Positions 11,662-23,282 of a DNA stretch of 64,000 nt are shown one piece after another. Position numbers and translations under genes: made by a program. The stretch covers positions 15,068,001-15,132,000 of the forward strand of contig OU612075.1 of assembly GCA_914767715.1 (NCBI GenBank), written 5' to 3'. The notes below the pieces were generated by a model. It ran no database searches and was not told the origin of the DNA. It saw nothing but the letters and a program-made list of their open reading frames with translations. Source of the DNA: Membranipora membranacea. Its lineage: Eukaryota > Bryozoa > Gymnolaemata > Cheilostomatida > Membraniporidae. Numbering within the stretch: position 1 is the first letter of the stretch; each line of letters begins with the position of its first letter.

Positions 11662-14249
11662 ATGTATAGATCTGATGAACTGATTACGTATTTGTGAGAG
11701 CAAGTTGTTTTACTTCCATGGTGTCCTCCCTTGGTGTGTAACATATTTTCATCACATCATGTGTATCCCGGAAAAGTTTGATAACACCATTGCCAGTTTT
11801 GCAAGACGGTGGAGGCTCAGACAGCTTCAAATTAGATTTAGGAGCATTTCAAAATCTACGCCTTGAAGAATCCACAACCATCTAAACCTAATAATACTCA
11901 ATCAACCTTCCTCAACCTTCCCTCCCTCCTATGCCCCCAAGCAAAAGTTTCAAAATTGTATGCACTGAATGCCTGCGCATGATGGTAACATCATCCAGTT
12001 ACCAAAGTCATTTACGCCAGGGATGAACTAATCCTACTCAATTTTTGATCAGGGACAAAAAATAATGAGCGTGCAGAAACTACATAGCAAGTCAGATGTC
12101 GAGTCACCCATTTTATTCATCATACGATCTTCCAATTTAACAGACAATTCCAGGTATAACTTTGCCTGTAGTACTTGAGACACTGCCGATCCCTGTTGAT
12201 GGTGTGAAATCGCAGCTGGTGCAGCGTGGTATATCAGATTACAATGTCACTACATGTGATAAGAAGGTTGACATAGATCTAATTTGTCAGCCATATCTCG
12301 ATGCCAGCAGGGAGTGACCTTGTATCAACTTGTTAATGGATTCATAATTTGACTGGCTGAGCTGATTAAAATCCAGGATCGGGAAGGATTCAAACAGAAG
12401 TGTGTAGACCCAACAACATCAGAGTGAAATATGATAACAGAGAGCCTGAATTTTCTAGTTGCTTGAATATTGTGAAGAAATCGCCTTATTAATTGTGAAA
12501 TCTTCTAAACAACGATCAAGAGATCCTATCAGAGGAGTAAATATTAACTATATTATATTATTCATTCTTTTTCTTTATCTCTTATTCTAAATGGTACTGG
12601 AGTCGTTGGTAAATTTCACCAACATGTTTAGCCCTGCCGATGTGGTCAAAAAAAGTCAGGGTTCTCAGACACTCCATATACTTCACTGGTGTTGAATCAG
12701 TACGCCATCTAAGAATATATTGTGTGTAAACTGATTGGACATATTTTGAAAACTATTAGGAAATCCGTATGGTGCAAGTATGTAGGAGTCATGGGTTTGA
12801 CTCTCAGGTGTTTTCTGACTGATTAACAGAAATATTGTGTAGACAAGCTGGAAAAAACATTTAAGCACTACCAGGGGCCCGAGTAATGGGCCATGCAAGC
12901 TCCAAGTTACATGATCGCTGTGTTGAATTATGAGGCAGTGGTCAAATGGAAGGAGCTGAATGGGGCGCAAGTGCTCGATTTTGAGTAGAAAACAGTGGGT
13001 TTTTTAATTAGCGCCATCAACCCATTCCTAAATGCCACTGTTGTTTGGTAATCTTGAAAACCACTGCCAGGTAACTGGTACTGCAGGAGTTGCAACCTTG
13101 AGTCCAGTTGGGAGAACATACTTGATTGATTGTCCCAACCCCTAGACTAATTTTTTCTCACTGTTAAATCACCTCAATTTTTTTCTACAATATCTAGCAT
13201 CATCCTGACCTTAACAATAAAATGGTGAAGATTGAGTCTTGAGTCATGCTGTGATGTTGTACCTGTTCCTATCAACAGCAGGTACCCCTGTACGGTGTAG
13301 GGTGAAAAGAAAAATCTGGATATAATATTTGATCATAAAACATAACTTGTACTGTTTTGAAAATTAAATGCCTTGATCTTCATGACAGAAGTATGGGTGT
13401 GATTTCGGAGAGGAAAATGTCAATGTGTCAAGCCTTCCAGTCTGAGCAATAGATAATCGATTCTAGTACCAGGTCGAAGGGGCAAGTTTGATACACTTTT
13501 CCATGAAACATGAAGATGCCTAAAAGAAAGGTTCAATGGATTGCAAAATATGGTGTTGAGTTGAGACCCTAAGGGGCGAAGCACTGAGTTGGCCAAATGA
13601 GGAATTTTATTTTCAAGAGCTTTTGTAGCCTTGAAACATTTTATGTAGTTGCAGGATGCAATTGAGTTTTTTTTTTGTTCATGCTATAACTTTAATTTAA
13701 TCAAATAAAAGAGTTAACCATAATAGTTAAAAAAATCAAATAAAAAAAGCAAGGGCTCAGCCAGGTAGTCTGAAGACTGAAGTGATGGCTGTCACGATGG
13801 CCACCATGAAAAGCGACCACACAAACCAATAAGTCAAATTCAAGCTTAGTCCCAAGGGTGCTCAGCAAGACTACACATTTGATTGCTCCCAGATCCTGTC
13901 CAATCTTCTAAAAGGTACCTGTTATACCCCTGTTGCTGTTAGCTTGAATTGTTTTTAGGGCTTTTGATCTTGTATTATGGTTATGTTCTGGTGAAAGTTA
14001 TAGAATTTCTTCCATTTGTTGTACGGAGCTAGCAGCTCTCCTATTGAGCAAATTTAGTTCAAGTACGTGAAGAAGGAGTTCACTCACTCAGGCTAGAGGA
14101 ATTTGTTTGTAAACTTGAAATATGATTAGCTTAAAAACCAACAAGATATTCTGCAGTTGAGGAACTCGGCAAACTTTACCACTGATTTGACACAGATGTA
14201 AATGTACGAAAGATACAACAACTGCAACAATAAATTTGAATGTTATGAT
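11662..14249. other. Intergenic region with possible decayed coding remnants
   Basis: No intact gene. About 12140-12316 (+) is open for some 55 codons, starting near a splice-like CAG and ending in TGA, and 12690-12990 (+) shows protein-like stretches broken by stops. These may be remnants of an old transposon or pseudogene; I recognise no domain. Confidence 0.35.
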
Positions 14250-14255
14250 TTTATT
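14250..14255 (-). terminator. Poly(A) signal, helical-protein paralog 1
   Basis: TTTATT on the plus strand (AATAAA on the minus strand), about 80 bases past the stop codon; the same spacing is kept in the other copies. Confidence 0.6.
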
Positions 14256-14332
14256 TCAGATCAAACATGATGTAGTTAAAACCTTAATACAATAATCAAC
14301 TCCAGAGGAGTGTGATCAAGTTGGTGTATCAC

Positions 14333-16517
14333 TTAGTTTCCACCGTTGATAGCATCTCCAACATGGCCGACAACGACGCCAGCAGCATCGCTACCGGTCT
14401 TGGCGATATCTCCGAGTGTGTCCTTGGCGTTTCCGATGGTTTGCACTGTAACAAAATAACCAAAAATCAATTTACCATATAGGGGGCTGCATCAATATCC
14501 TATTTTAGGATCATTGCTAAATTTTTTTAATATTTTAGTGCTTATAAACTGATGTATCTATATTCCAGTAAGTTTTGGCTTTGGATAATTCAGCAAAAGT
14601 AATGAATGAAATGCTAACAATAGACTTACGAGCAATGCTGGAGACAGCCTCCTTGAGGGCGTTGACAGCGTTCTTAGCGTGACCTCCGAGAGTACCAACG
14701 TGTCCCTTGAGGGTATCGATGTGTCCGGCGAGCTTGTCCTTGATGGTGTTGAAGTGTCCCTTGGCGAGGTCAACAAGGTTTCCGGCGTGCTCCTTGGCCT
14801 TTCCTCCGAGATCGGCAATTCCCTATCAAGAGAAAGTCATATATATGCGAGAGCTGTAATTGACCTGTCAGCTTATGATGAACTTTTTTTTTAATAATTC
14901 AAAAGGTTTTGGAAAATAAATATGAGTGTGGTTTAAAGTTAAATCTGGTGCAGAATTGACTAAAAACATATATTTATTAAGATTTCTTTGTCTCGATGAA
15001 GATAAAATAGGCTTCTAGTAAATATTGGTTGATTTTGCATACCTTCTTGAGGGCATCGAGGTGGGGTCTGAAGGTATCAGCGATTCCTCCGGCGAGTCCG
15101 CTAAGATGTCCCTTGGCCTTGGCCCAGGCATCGGCAAGTGAGTCAAATCCAAGGATGGCTCTCTCCTCAACCTTCTTGCTGAATCTCTCTCTCAGCTTCT
15201 GCATACCAGCCTTGAAGATGTCGCTCATCTTTCCAGCGATAGTCTTGGCGAGACCGAAGAATCCCTTCTTTCCTTCCTTGTTGTACTCCTCTGAAAAAAG
15301 AGAGGCCAATGCATCATACAGGTTAATTGCAAGGGAATTTTTTGGAAGGATTCATCCTGAATTTATGCCAACAATTAGCTTCACAAAATCAAACCGAAGG
15401 TCTGTTGAGAGCAGTGGTTGACTATATCACACAAATGATAATGGTAAACAACTGAGTAACATACCGACGGCCTCGTCGATCTTCTTGTCAGCCTCCTCAT
15501 CGACCTGCTCAAGAGCAGCGTTCTTCTTCCAGACTCCAGTGATCTTGCCGACAGTGTTCTTGAAGGCAGCGTGGAGCTTGTCCTTGGCCTACAGAAAGTC
15601 ATGGACATTGGTTGATGGGGCAGTTTGAATTTTACATTAACTATACACAAAATTTATCAACTGAGAGTGGAACATGATCATTTTTATTTGTTTTATATGT
15701 ATTATATTTTCATCTACTCCAAGATTTTATTGATACCGTCGACCCCCTAATTGATAGCCATTGATAGACTTAACATCGGAGAAAATAAAACTCTGTTTAC
15801 ACACCTGCTTCATGAGCTCAGCTCCGTTGGAGAGGTGGGCTTTGACCTTGTCGAAAAGGCCGGCTACGTCTCTCTTTCCAACGATTCCCTCCTTGTTCAG
15901 GTGCTCGAGGACTGTTCCAAGAGTGGCTGAAAGTAGACAGAAATATGGATTGGCGATGGTTGTTCAATCAGCGGGACATTATAACATGGTCAGGCCTGCA
16001 GCTGTATGAAGTGATAATTAAACAAAACACCAAAATGACATGATATAATATTTACAGATGACTACATGATGATATTTTACACATACCCTGGGCGGCGCTG
16101 GCGAGCAGATTCTTTCCCTGGTCAATGGCGGCACCAAGAACGTTGGTTCCTACGCCAGCGAGCTGTCCTCCGAGTTTCTTAGCGTGGTACTTGATGTGGT
16201 GTCCGAGCTCCTTGAACTGTCAACAATAATGTTCAAATGAAACACTTATGTCTTATAACACCTCTGGTATTAGCCATCAGAAAGATAACCATATAGCGTT
16301 ACTGCGATTCAAACCTAAAACTATAGGCGAAATTTGAGACAATAAACTACAAACTAGAACAGCATCACACGGTGTATAAAACCCAGTTTTTAAATCTATA
16401 AAAGCTTACCTTGCAGACGAAAGCATTGTCGGTGCAGACGAATGGCTCTGGGCCAGTGGCCTCCTCGGCAAAAGCTCCGGCGATGGCAACAGCCAGGATA
16501 AGAATGGCGACCTTCAT
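14333..16517 (-). CDS. Secreted amphipathic-helical protein, paralog 1
   Basis: Coding exons in order: 16517-16410, 16216-16087, 15926-15805, 15588-15465, 15290-15043, 14822-14630, 14445-14333; 345 residues. A 5' UTR intron runs from the donor beside 16812 to the acceptor before 16541. The start MKVAILILAVAIAGAFA is a clear signal peptide, followed by two nearby cysteines (FVCTDNAFVCK). The rest is Lys/Ala/Gly/His-rich with repeated amphipathic helices and almost no Cys or Trp, reminiscent in style of apolipoprotein or LEA-type helices, but I recognise no family. It differs from the other copies by one extra Gly codon in exon 4 (GKRDVAGLFD), an extra residue at the C-terminus, and substitutions in exon 6 (RFSKKVEE, DAWAKAKGHLSG). 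It looks intact. An extracellular or lipid-associated role is only inference. Confidence 0.85.
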
Positions 16518-16861
16518 TATGATCTATGACAGAGTGTAAAGCTATAACAGAAAATAATTAGCATTAAGTGGTCAGAGAAGTTTGATACAGTCAAGGTTCA
16601 ACCCTCACAGTATTTCATTCTCTTAACAAACAAAAGAAAGGCTGCGTATACAATTTTCCATTGCACTTTAGCGCACACAACTATGATCTATTAAGTCTGC
16701 ATATTACCAAGGGTGACTCTCCCGGGATATTTGACCCTCCATTTTAAAAATTTCAAATTAAATTTTAATCTAGAAATATCACCAGAGGATTTTACTGCTC
16801 TCTGTACTCACCTTCTGTGATGATGACTACCTGTAGTGAAAATGTATGGTCCTACCTCTGT

Positions 16862-16869
16862 CTTATATA
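16862..16869 (-). promoter_or_regulatory. TATA box, paralog 1
   Basis: TATATAAG on the minus strand, followed after about 30 bases by a short 5' UTR exon that ends in a GTGAGT donor at 16811. The same box and spacing occur in paralogs 2, 3 and 4. Confidence 0.75.
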
Positions 16870-17881
16870 CCAGATCCAGTAGATTATAATATCATGTTAT
16901 CTAAATGTGCTCAGTGGTGGTATGTGTGACACCAGAGCACCTGGTTACTCACAGACTATCACTTAGAATATCTAGCTAAGAACATGATACAATGACGACT
17001 TTCCACCTCGGTAACTACGCACATTAGTGTACCGGAAGGTTAATCTTGTAACTTTTTGGTTGACTTACATGGCAAGCCTGAAACAATTCTGTCAGGTTCC
17101 AAATTCCAGAATATGCCAATGATGTACAGTCTTTGCTAACAATTTAGAATCTACCAATACAGATTTTGGCTCTTCAAATCTACTTCAGGATAACTAAATT
17201 TTGGAAATTAAGGTTTCAGATTGCACTGCTGAGTGGGTAACATAAAACATAAAGTCACAGGTCACCTTGGTGTCAACTCAAAATACTAATTCCATCAGCT
17301 AAGCATTGGCCTGTGGTTTCCATATATATATATATATATATATATCAATTGTATATTCACTGATCAAATAAAGTCATGCATTACATAGGTAAACTGAGAT
17401 TGAGATATTATGACAGCAGTAGATATAAGAAAAAAAATTCTTAAAATGTATAAAAATATCGAAAGTAAAACTCTCTTGTTGCTAAATGGTGTTAGGCGTT
17501 GAGGCTGAGCCAACTCCTGACTTATGGTCTGCTAAGCTATTGACAACTTTTACTGTATCTCTCATGATAGCTATAGATGTGACCAATTGTGACATCATTG
17601 TCATCACTATTTATCTCAAAGGCCGATTTTGAATAATATTACTGATAGAACACATTGTTCTTCATCTTCATTACAGCGTTGGTGACAGTAGAATCTGGGA
17701 TCTTCTGAAGCTATATCCAGTAGAATGTCAGTAGTAATATCAACTGTAGAAATAAAACAGAATATGCCGACTTGTTTTGCAGTGATTTATTACAAGTTAT
17801 TGCCAACTTGGAGTCATAATTCATTACTGGCTTCAAATCAAGCTGCAGCTGGTGATACCAACTCTAAGTGTCTAGAAGACT

Positions 17882-17970
17882 GCAATGTGAGTTAGTAGCA
17901 TTACATTATCAAACACTCAATATGAGTGGCGAGTGTTTCATAATGTATTGCCACTAACTTGCATTATAGC
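17882..17970. repeat. Palindromic repeat, copy 1
   Basis: Arms of about 33 bp, imperfectly complementary, share the words GTTAGTGGCAATACATTATG and AAACACTC around a short loop. A second copy in opposite orientation is at 22519-22606, and a half copy is near 26665-26700. Probably a small hairpin MITE carried along with the duplicated gene flanks. Confidence 0.6.
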
Positions 17971-18472
17971 CTGCTGAGCACTTAGACTATCGTCTCAATG
18001 GTCAGCTGGTGGGTTATTAGCAGGAAAAGATGATGATGGAGATGAACAGACATGGGAAATAAATATATCCATGTATGGAAATATTATGAAGCCTGGACAT
18101 GGGTTGGCTGAGGTCAAACTGCGGCTGTTCCCCATCCCTCCCTCCCACCCGCTGCAAACACAGAGAGGGAAATGACAACTCCGAGAGTAGCCAGCAAGCT
18201 ATAGAGATGTATATAGTATAGACTTTTTATTGGCAACCAAAGTCATCTCGTTGGAAATGTTTTGCACTCAGTACCAGGAAAAAAAAAGAAAGAAACAGAA
18301 AGGAAATTGAATATAATAACATAAACAATGTTGATCATGTTGATAACATTTGGTTGAATAGTAATGTTTTAAGCTGAACTTCTATTTAGATTACAAATGT
18401 AATGGTGAAGCATTGTAAGTAACAGAAGCTTTGCATCTTAGATTGTCAGTATGATATAAAAGTAAAAAATCA

Positions 18473-18543
18473 TACCACACAGAATGCCCAAAACAGCCAA
18501 TTTAAGGGGCTTTTCAAGGTGTTTTTCGGCATTCTATGTGGTA
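18473..18543. repeat. Small inverted repeat
   Basis: TACCACACAGAATGCC at 18473-18488 pairs with GGCATTCTATGTGGTA at 18528-18543 with one mismatch. Origin unknown. Confidence 0.5.
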
Positions 18544-19339
18544 TACTTCGAGGAAGACTAAAACATAGTGCCATATTCTGTTGGCATTTCCTGTTTTTAC
18601 TATGCTTAATCAAAGCGGCTTCGTATGTGAAAATTTTCAAAATAAATTTGTCTGGCCTAAGTGCTGGACCTTTTGATAGCATGTTTGACGTTATTGATAA
18701 ATGGCGCAAAATGTATCTACCTTTGATGGTCTATGCTGATATTGATACATTTGATATACTGCTGAAATTTGTGGTGTGTGTCAATTAAACAGCAATATAG
18801 TGGAAAAAAGCAAAAAATTTGGCGCTTTTTTATTCGAACTGTCTCAAATCGTTGCTTAAAATTTCGCATTATATCATCAAAGTTAAAAAACCACACGCAT
18901 TATGACGTGACGTAAAAAGCCACTTTGGGCTCATCAAATATTATTATTATATATGTTTTAAACTTTCTAGTAATCAATGTAGCGCAGCCATCCACTTTGC
19001 TACATGCTGAAATCTATATCCTTGTATTCTGTGTTGTCTCTGATAGTTAGTTGGAGTTATCAGCTACTTATAGTTAGGAGTTATCAATTACCATTAGGCT
19101 AGAATCCCTTTCACTATGCGGCTCACCCTGGAACCCTGGAAAGTCATTACGTCATTCAGCCGGGTTCTTTTGAGTGAAGGCTCTTTCAGTCTTGACTTCA
19201 ATCGAGCTACTTGTGCAAATTCATCCCACCATCCTCCCCATCTTTTTCTTCTATGTAATACACATTGGCGATAATGCGTAAAGCCCGTTTTTTGCAACAA
19301 AAATGAAAACTGAAACTAAAATGTCTGGGCACTATTGCT

Positions 19340-20754
19340 ATGTCAAAGAATAATCTCAAATTTTGAAGTAGGTAAACATTACCTTGTAACTTTTTATGTA
19401 CATATTCTAGGTGATCCTGCCATGAAGGCTTGTAGTTCTCTGGCTGTTTAGTTTTCCATTACCTATGTACAGTCTCAGGTCACAAAGGGAATCTAAGATA
19501 TTAATTAACATTTTATGAGATTTCTAAACATTTATAACTATATGGTTATGGTTGCACTAATTCAAAATGACCTTTAAATCTTCAGAGGCCTTCTCCTATA
19601 GTTGTTGAAGGTCCTTACTAGATGACGGGAACACAGTATCATCAGAATTTGCATAAATGATGAGTCTAATGTTGATAAAGTTAATAAATAGTTAATAAAG
19701 AAGAGAAACAAAGTTGGTGCTAGGATTGAACCTTGAGGGACCCCTATCGTGATAGGCAATCTACAAGATTCAATACAATAGAGTTTAACAAACTGCCTTC
19801 TGTCTATTAAAAAGGTGACAATAGGTTTTAAAATATTTCCTCTGATGCCACAAGCCTCTAACTTATTGTGTGGTAAAAATGGGATACACAGTCAAATGCC
19901 TTTTTAAATTCCAGAAACAGCAATGTCATCATTTTTCCATTAATTTTCTCCACCAAAGAGTCTGAAATAATTTTTTTTAAAACTGTTTGAGCAAGAATGG
20001 CCTTTTTCTAAATACACATTGCGGCTCATAGATGATTTTGTTCTAAGTGAGATATTCTTGCAGGTGGTGATTTATGTGTTTCTCAAATATTTTTGAAAAA
20101 ACAGGTGAAACCAAAATTGGCCTATATTTTGATGGGTTATTTATATCACCGGATTTAGTGAAACTCGCACTAGTTTCCATATTGAAGGGAACTGTTCTTC
20201 GCTTAAAACCGTGTTAAACATATCGGTGACAATACCCACAATATAAAGCCAAACAAGCTTCAACATCCGTACTGTTATTCTGTAAGGTCCTGTACTTTTA
20301 CTATCAGGAATGTGGAACAATATACTTGGACACGTGAAAGCGGTGAATTGAGGGATGTCTGACAAATTATGTTCTGATACGGATAATGCCATTAATCCGT
20401 TATTAAGGTTCTTTGTGATTGATTTTCCAATGTACATGAAATGGCTGTTAAATTGGTCTGCACTCAAATCTGTCGCAGGGAGAGTCTCCTTCTTTTTATT
20501 CGTTAAAAGACCTCAAACATGGTTTTGTATTACCTTTAGACTCTTTAATAGTACGAGAAATACCTCTTTTCTTCATTTGTCTGATCATATTAGAGATATT
20601 ATTACACTGTTTTTTATTTCCTTCCCAATCACTGTTTTGTTTGAGTTGATCTCTGATTTGATGTTGTTTTTTAGCTCATCATCCATCCATTTTCGAAGAT
20701 TATGAGTTTTAACAAAACAATTCTTCTCAAACACGAGTTTTAATATAAGATGAT
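19340..20754 (-). mobile_element. LINE remnant, reverse-transcriptase part (3' segment)
   Basis: On the minus strand, degenerate reverse-transcriptase motifs appear in order: a KSTGP-like block with EEQFPSIWK, then GVPQGSILAPTLF with FINYLL, then a mutated catalytic box (YANSDDT in place of YADDT) and a KKSHK-like region. Frameshifts and stops make it inactive. The element continues at 21803-22300 with its endonuclease part; the two were separated by insertion of another LINE. The style suggests the CR1/Jockey group. Confidence 0.8.
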
Positions 20755-20764
20755 CCATATGGCT
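20755..20764. repeat. Target-site duplication, left copy
   Basis: CCATATGGCT here is repeated exactly at 21793-21802, bracketing the inserted LINE and its tail. Confidence 0.8.
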
Positions 20765-21565
20765 GGTCTACATAAATGAGCTACAAGTAGATGGCTATAA
20801 ATCGGTGTAATATGCAGATGATTCATCATTTTATGTGACTGTTCCCAAAAATAGCAGCAATAAAATCTTGCCTGCTATACAACAAACTCAGGTATGGTCA
20901 GCTGAGAACAATATGCTCCTCAACACAAACAAGACTGCTATTGTGAACTTCTCTCTAAACTATCGCAATCAGTGATTTGATTTGTGACCAAAGCTCAATA
21001 AATCCTGTAGAATCTGTTAAATTTTTAGGAAATTTAGTTGATAATCACTTTACCTTTTTATATCATGTAGAACATTTAGTCAAGAAATGCAACTAATAAT
21101 TGTTTTTAATGCGCCAACTACGAAAGATCGGAATGGACAACATTGGTTTGAAGACTTACTATTGTACGAACATACGTTCTGTTTTATCATATGCATCCCC
21201 TGTATTTTTCCAATTTTTATCAAACACATCGAAGCTCAAGTTAGAACATGTACAGGATTCAGCCACAAAAATAATCGAACCCAACGTGGATTATGCTGAA
21301 AGACTGGAATTTTTAGAGCTGCCTACTCTACTGTGGTGTTATTACTGAAATGTCGAAACTGTTTTTAACAATATTGCGTCCAATGAAGACCATCCTCTTT
21401 TTAGTTGTGTTGTTTTTAACTGTGCAAAGGTATCCTCTCGCCTACATACCATCTATAGCCCACCAAAGTGCAGGACTCAAAAGCGTCTAAAGAGCTTTTT
21501 TCCTTTTTTCATTTTTATGTACCAATCCAATTTTATCGCCTGTTGACACATGGATTGAAATAATA
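20765..21565 (+). mobile_element. 5'-truncated LINE inserted in the older LINE
   Basis: Plus-strand remnants start inside the reverse transcriptase: YINELQVDGYKSV, a stop, then YADDSSFYV (the catalytic box), then NTNKTAIVNFSL. A C-terminal part follows with YASPVFFQFLSN, LEHVQDSATKIIEP and AERLEFLELPTL. Several stops and frame changes show it is dead. It runs straight into an (AACCT)n tail and is bracketed by a 10-bp target duplication, the signature of target-primed reverse transcription with 5' truncation. Confidence 0.8.
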
Positions 21566-21792
21566 AACCTAACCTAACCTAACCTAACCTAACCTAACCT
21601 AACCTAACCTAACCTAACCTAACCTAACCTAACCTAACCTAACCTAACCTAACCTAACCTAACCTAACCTAACCTAACCTAACCTAACCTAACCTAACCT
21701 AACCTAACCTAACCTAACCTAACCTAACCTAACCTAACCTAACCTAACCTAACCTAACCTAACCTAACCTAACCTAACCTAACCTAACCTAA
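21566..21792 (+). repeat. (AACCT)n tail, about 45 units
   Basis: Almost perfect 5-bp tandem repeat directly after the LINE 3' end (GGATTGAAATAATAAACCT) and ending at the target duplication. The reverse strand reads (TTAGG)n, the arthropod telomere word, but position and target duplication show it is the tail of the inserted LINE. Confidence 0.9.
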
Positions 21793-21802
21793 CCATATGG
21801 CT
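21793..21802. repeat. Target-site duplication, right copy
   Basis: CCATATGGCT, identical to 20755-20764. If the insertion and one copy are ignored, the older minus-strand LINE reads through the junction without a stop. Confidence 0.8.
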
Positions 21803-22300
21803 ATAGAACTTCTCAAACATTGAGTCTATTGATTTTACACACAACACACAACCAAAATTTTCTCTTGAGAATGTGTTAAAAACGTTTTCAGGTGTTGCAA
21901 ATAAATAATCCAAAAATGTTACCTTGCAGCTTGGTTTAGATATTTTTACATTTCTATCAATCTCTCTTGAAGCTACTATCATGAAATGGTTCAGATATAA
22001 GCTGTTTCAACAGCAGTGGAGAGGTAACATTATCAGTTCTTACCACCTATTTTTCGAAGCCGGATTCAGCAAATTAATATTGAAGTCACCAAATATGATA
22101 ATTTCATCGATAAAACTCTGAAAAATCTGTGTTCCATGATCCTTTTGATAGGGGAGGTCTATATAGATATGTGACAAAAAACTCTTTTGGCTTCTTGGTT
22201 TTTACCTTGGCTGTGATACTCTCATCCATGGAAAGATCTAAATTTTGCAGATGTTTAATGACCAATGAATCGTGGACATATTATAGTAAACCCCCTCCAT
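21803..22300 (-). mobile_element. LINE remnant, endonuclease part (5' segment)
   Basis: Minus-strand sequence encodes pieces of an apurinic-like endonuclease: GGGLL and YVHDSLVIK, then TYLYRPPLSKGSW, then DEIIIFGDFNINLL (the GDFN catalytic block), with stops between blocks. The frame over MFEKFYSHM runs to the insertion point and continues beyond it at 20754. Truncated at about 22300, where duplicated gene-flank sequence resumes. Confidence 0.75.
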
Positions 22301-23185
22301 TGATCTAGGTAGGTATCACAATTTTATGGCGCGTATTTGGAGGAATTTTCTGACATCAGTGTTGATGTGACACCTACACGCTCTGTGTCTGGTGTTCCTC
22401 AGAGTGATTCTTGTCAACTACAGAGACATTTGAAATGATTTTTTTCATCTGCTCCTGCTAATAACCCACTGGCTGATCATTGACACATTGTTCAGCCTAG
22501 TCTATTTTCTCAGACGGCTGCAATTAGAGTTAGTGGCAATACATTATGAAACACTCAGCACTGAAATTGAGTGTTTGATAATGTAATGCCACAAACTCAC
22601 ATAGCAGCCATCTGAGCATCACCAGCTGCCTTTTGATTTGAAGCCAGTAATGAATTGTGCCTCAAGTTTGACAATAACTTGTAACATATTACAGCAAAAC
22701 ACCTCAGCATATTTAAAAAAATTGACTTGATTTTCATATTGTGATTTTTTGTTTTGGTTAAGAGAAAACTTTTTTTCTGTTTGTCATCAGTGCGATGCGA
22801 TGATAGTTCCGCTTATATCGTTATATCTTGATCAGTAAAATTTTCCCAACTAAGCTTGTTGGTGTTCAGCATTGCATTGTAAGAACTGAATATCCCTGAA
22901 TACCCACACATTATATTTCTGTCAACCTTTCAGTCTATTGGGAAATTGATTACCTGCACACCTTGGTGAAAGCCTTACAGCATGCCAAGACTACCTTTGT
23001 CTGCTTATAAAACTTTGTTTTCATCGTAAAGATTAAAAATAATGAGAGGAAAAAACATTTCATAGCTATTTTAAAAACTGAATGAATTCCCTTGATTATG
23101 TTTCAAAATAATGTATCACATTCTATAATAGATAATGCTGCAGTGATTGGGATGATCAACAAAAATTATTTTTGGTTCACATTGA
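22301..23185. other. Intergenic region, duplicated flank
   Basis: About 22310-22440 matches 27430-27590 in the same orientation; about 22450-22690 matches 17780-18040 in inverted orientation and contains palindromic repeat copy 2. From about 22918 it is the outer part of the large inverted repeat shared with 31240-31605. No gene seen. Confidence 0.55.
22519..22606. repeat. Palindromic repeat, copy 2
   Basis: Same hairpin as 17882-17970 but inverted, as is its flank (GAAGCCAGTAATGAATTGTG and the GGGTTATTAGCAGG word on the other strand). Confidence 0.6.
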
Positions 23186-23191
23186 TTTATT
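23186..23191 (-). terminator. Poly(A) signal, paralog 2
   Basis: AATAAA on the minus strand about 90 bases past the stop, in a block (CACATTGATTTATTTCTCAG) shared with paralogs 3 and 4. Confidence 0.65.
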
Positions 23192-23282
23192 TCTCAGATC
23201 TTGACTTTTTTACCTCACAAACTTTGTTACAAATAATATTGAGTTGTTTCATGTACGTTGAGATGTAATATTGTTGTTGTGT

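Larger units (their letters stand above)
16880..19330. other. Intergenic region, duplicated promoter flank and repeats
   Basis: About 16890-17120 is homologous to the upstream flanks of paralogs 2 and 3 (shared GTGACACCAGA block and GACTATC stretch). About 17960-18200 matches 26670-27400. A (TA)n run sits at 17322-17345. No gene is seen; the open frames at 18470-18790 overlap a small hairpin and have no recognisable product. Confidence 0.5.

Noticed and set aside
12140-12316. Possible small exon or gene
   Set aside because: Open for only about 55 codons with no partner exons in phase and no known motif; kept only as a note in the intergenic entry.
15029-15421. Long antisense open frame opposite paralog 1 (and equivalents at 24076, 30127, 36429)
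   Set aside because: Shadow of the real exon caused by strong codon bias; it recurs opposite every copy.
18470-18788. Overlapping open frames on both strands
   Set aside because: No splice context, no family resemblance, and the region contains a small hairpin repeat.
21566-21792. Interstitial telomere or chromosome-end relic
   Set aside because: The repeat follows a LINE 3' end and stops at that element's target duplication, so it is the element's tail.
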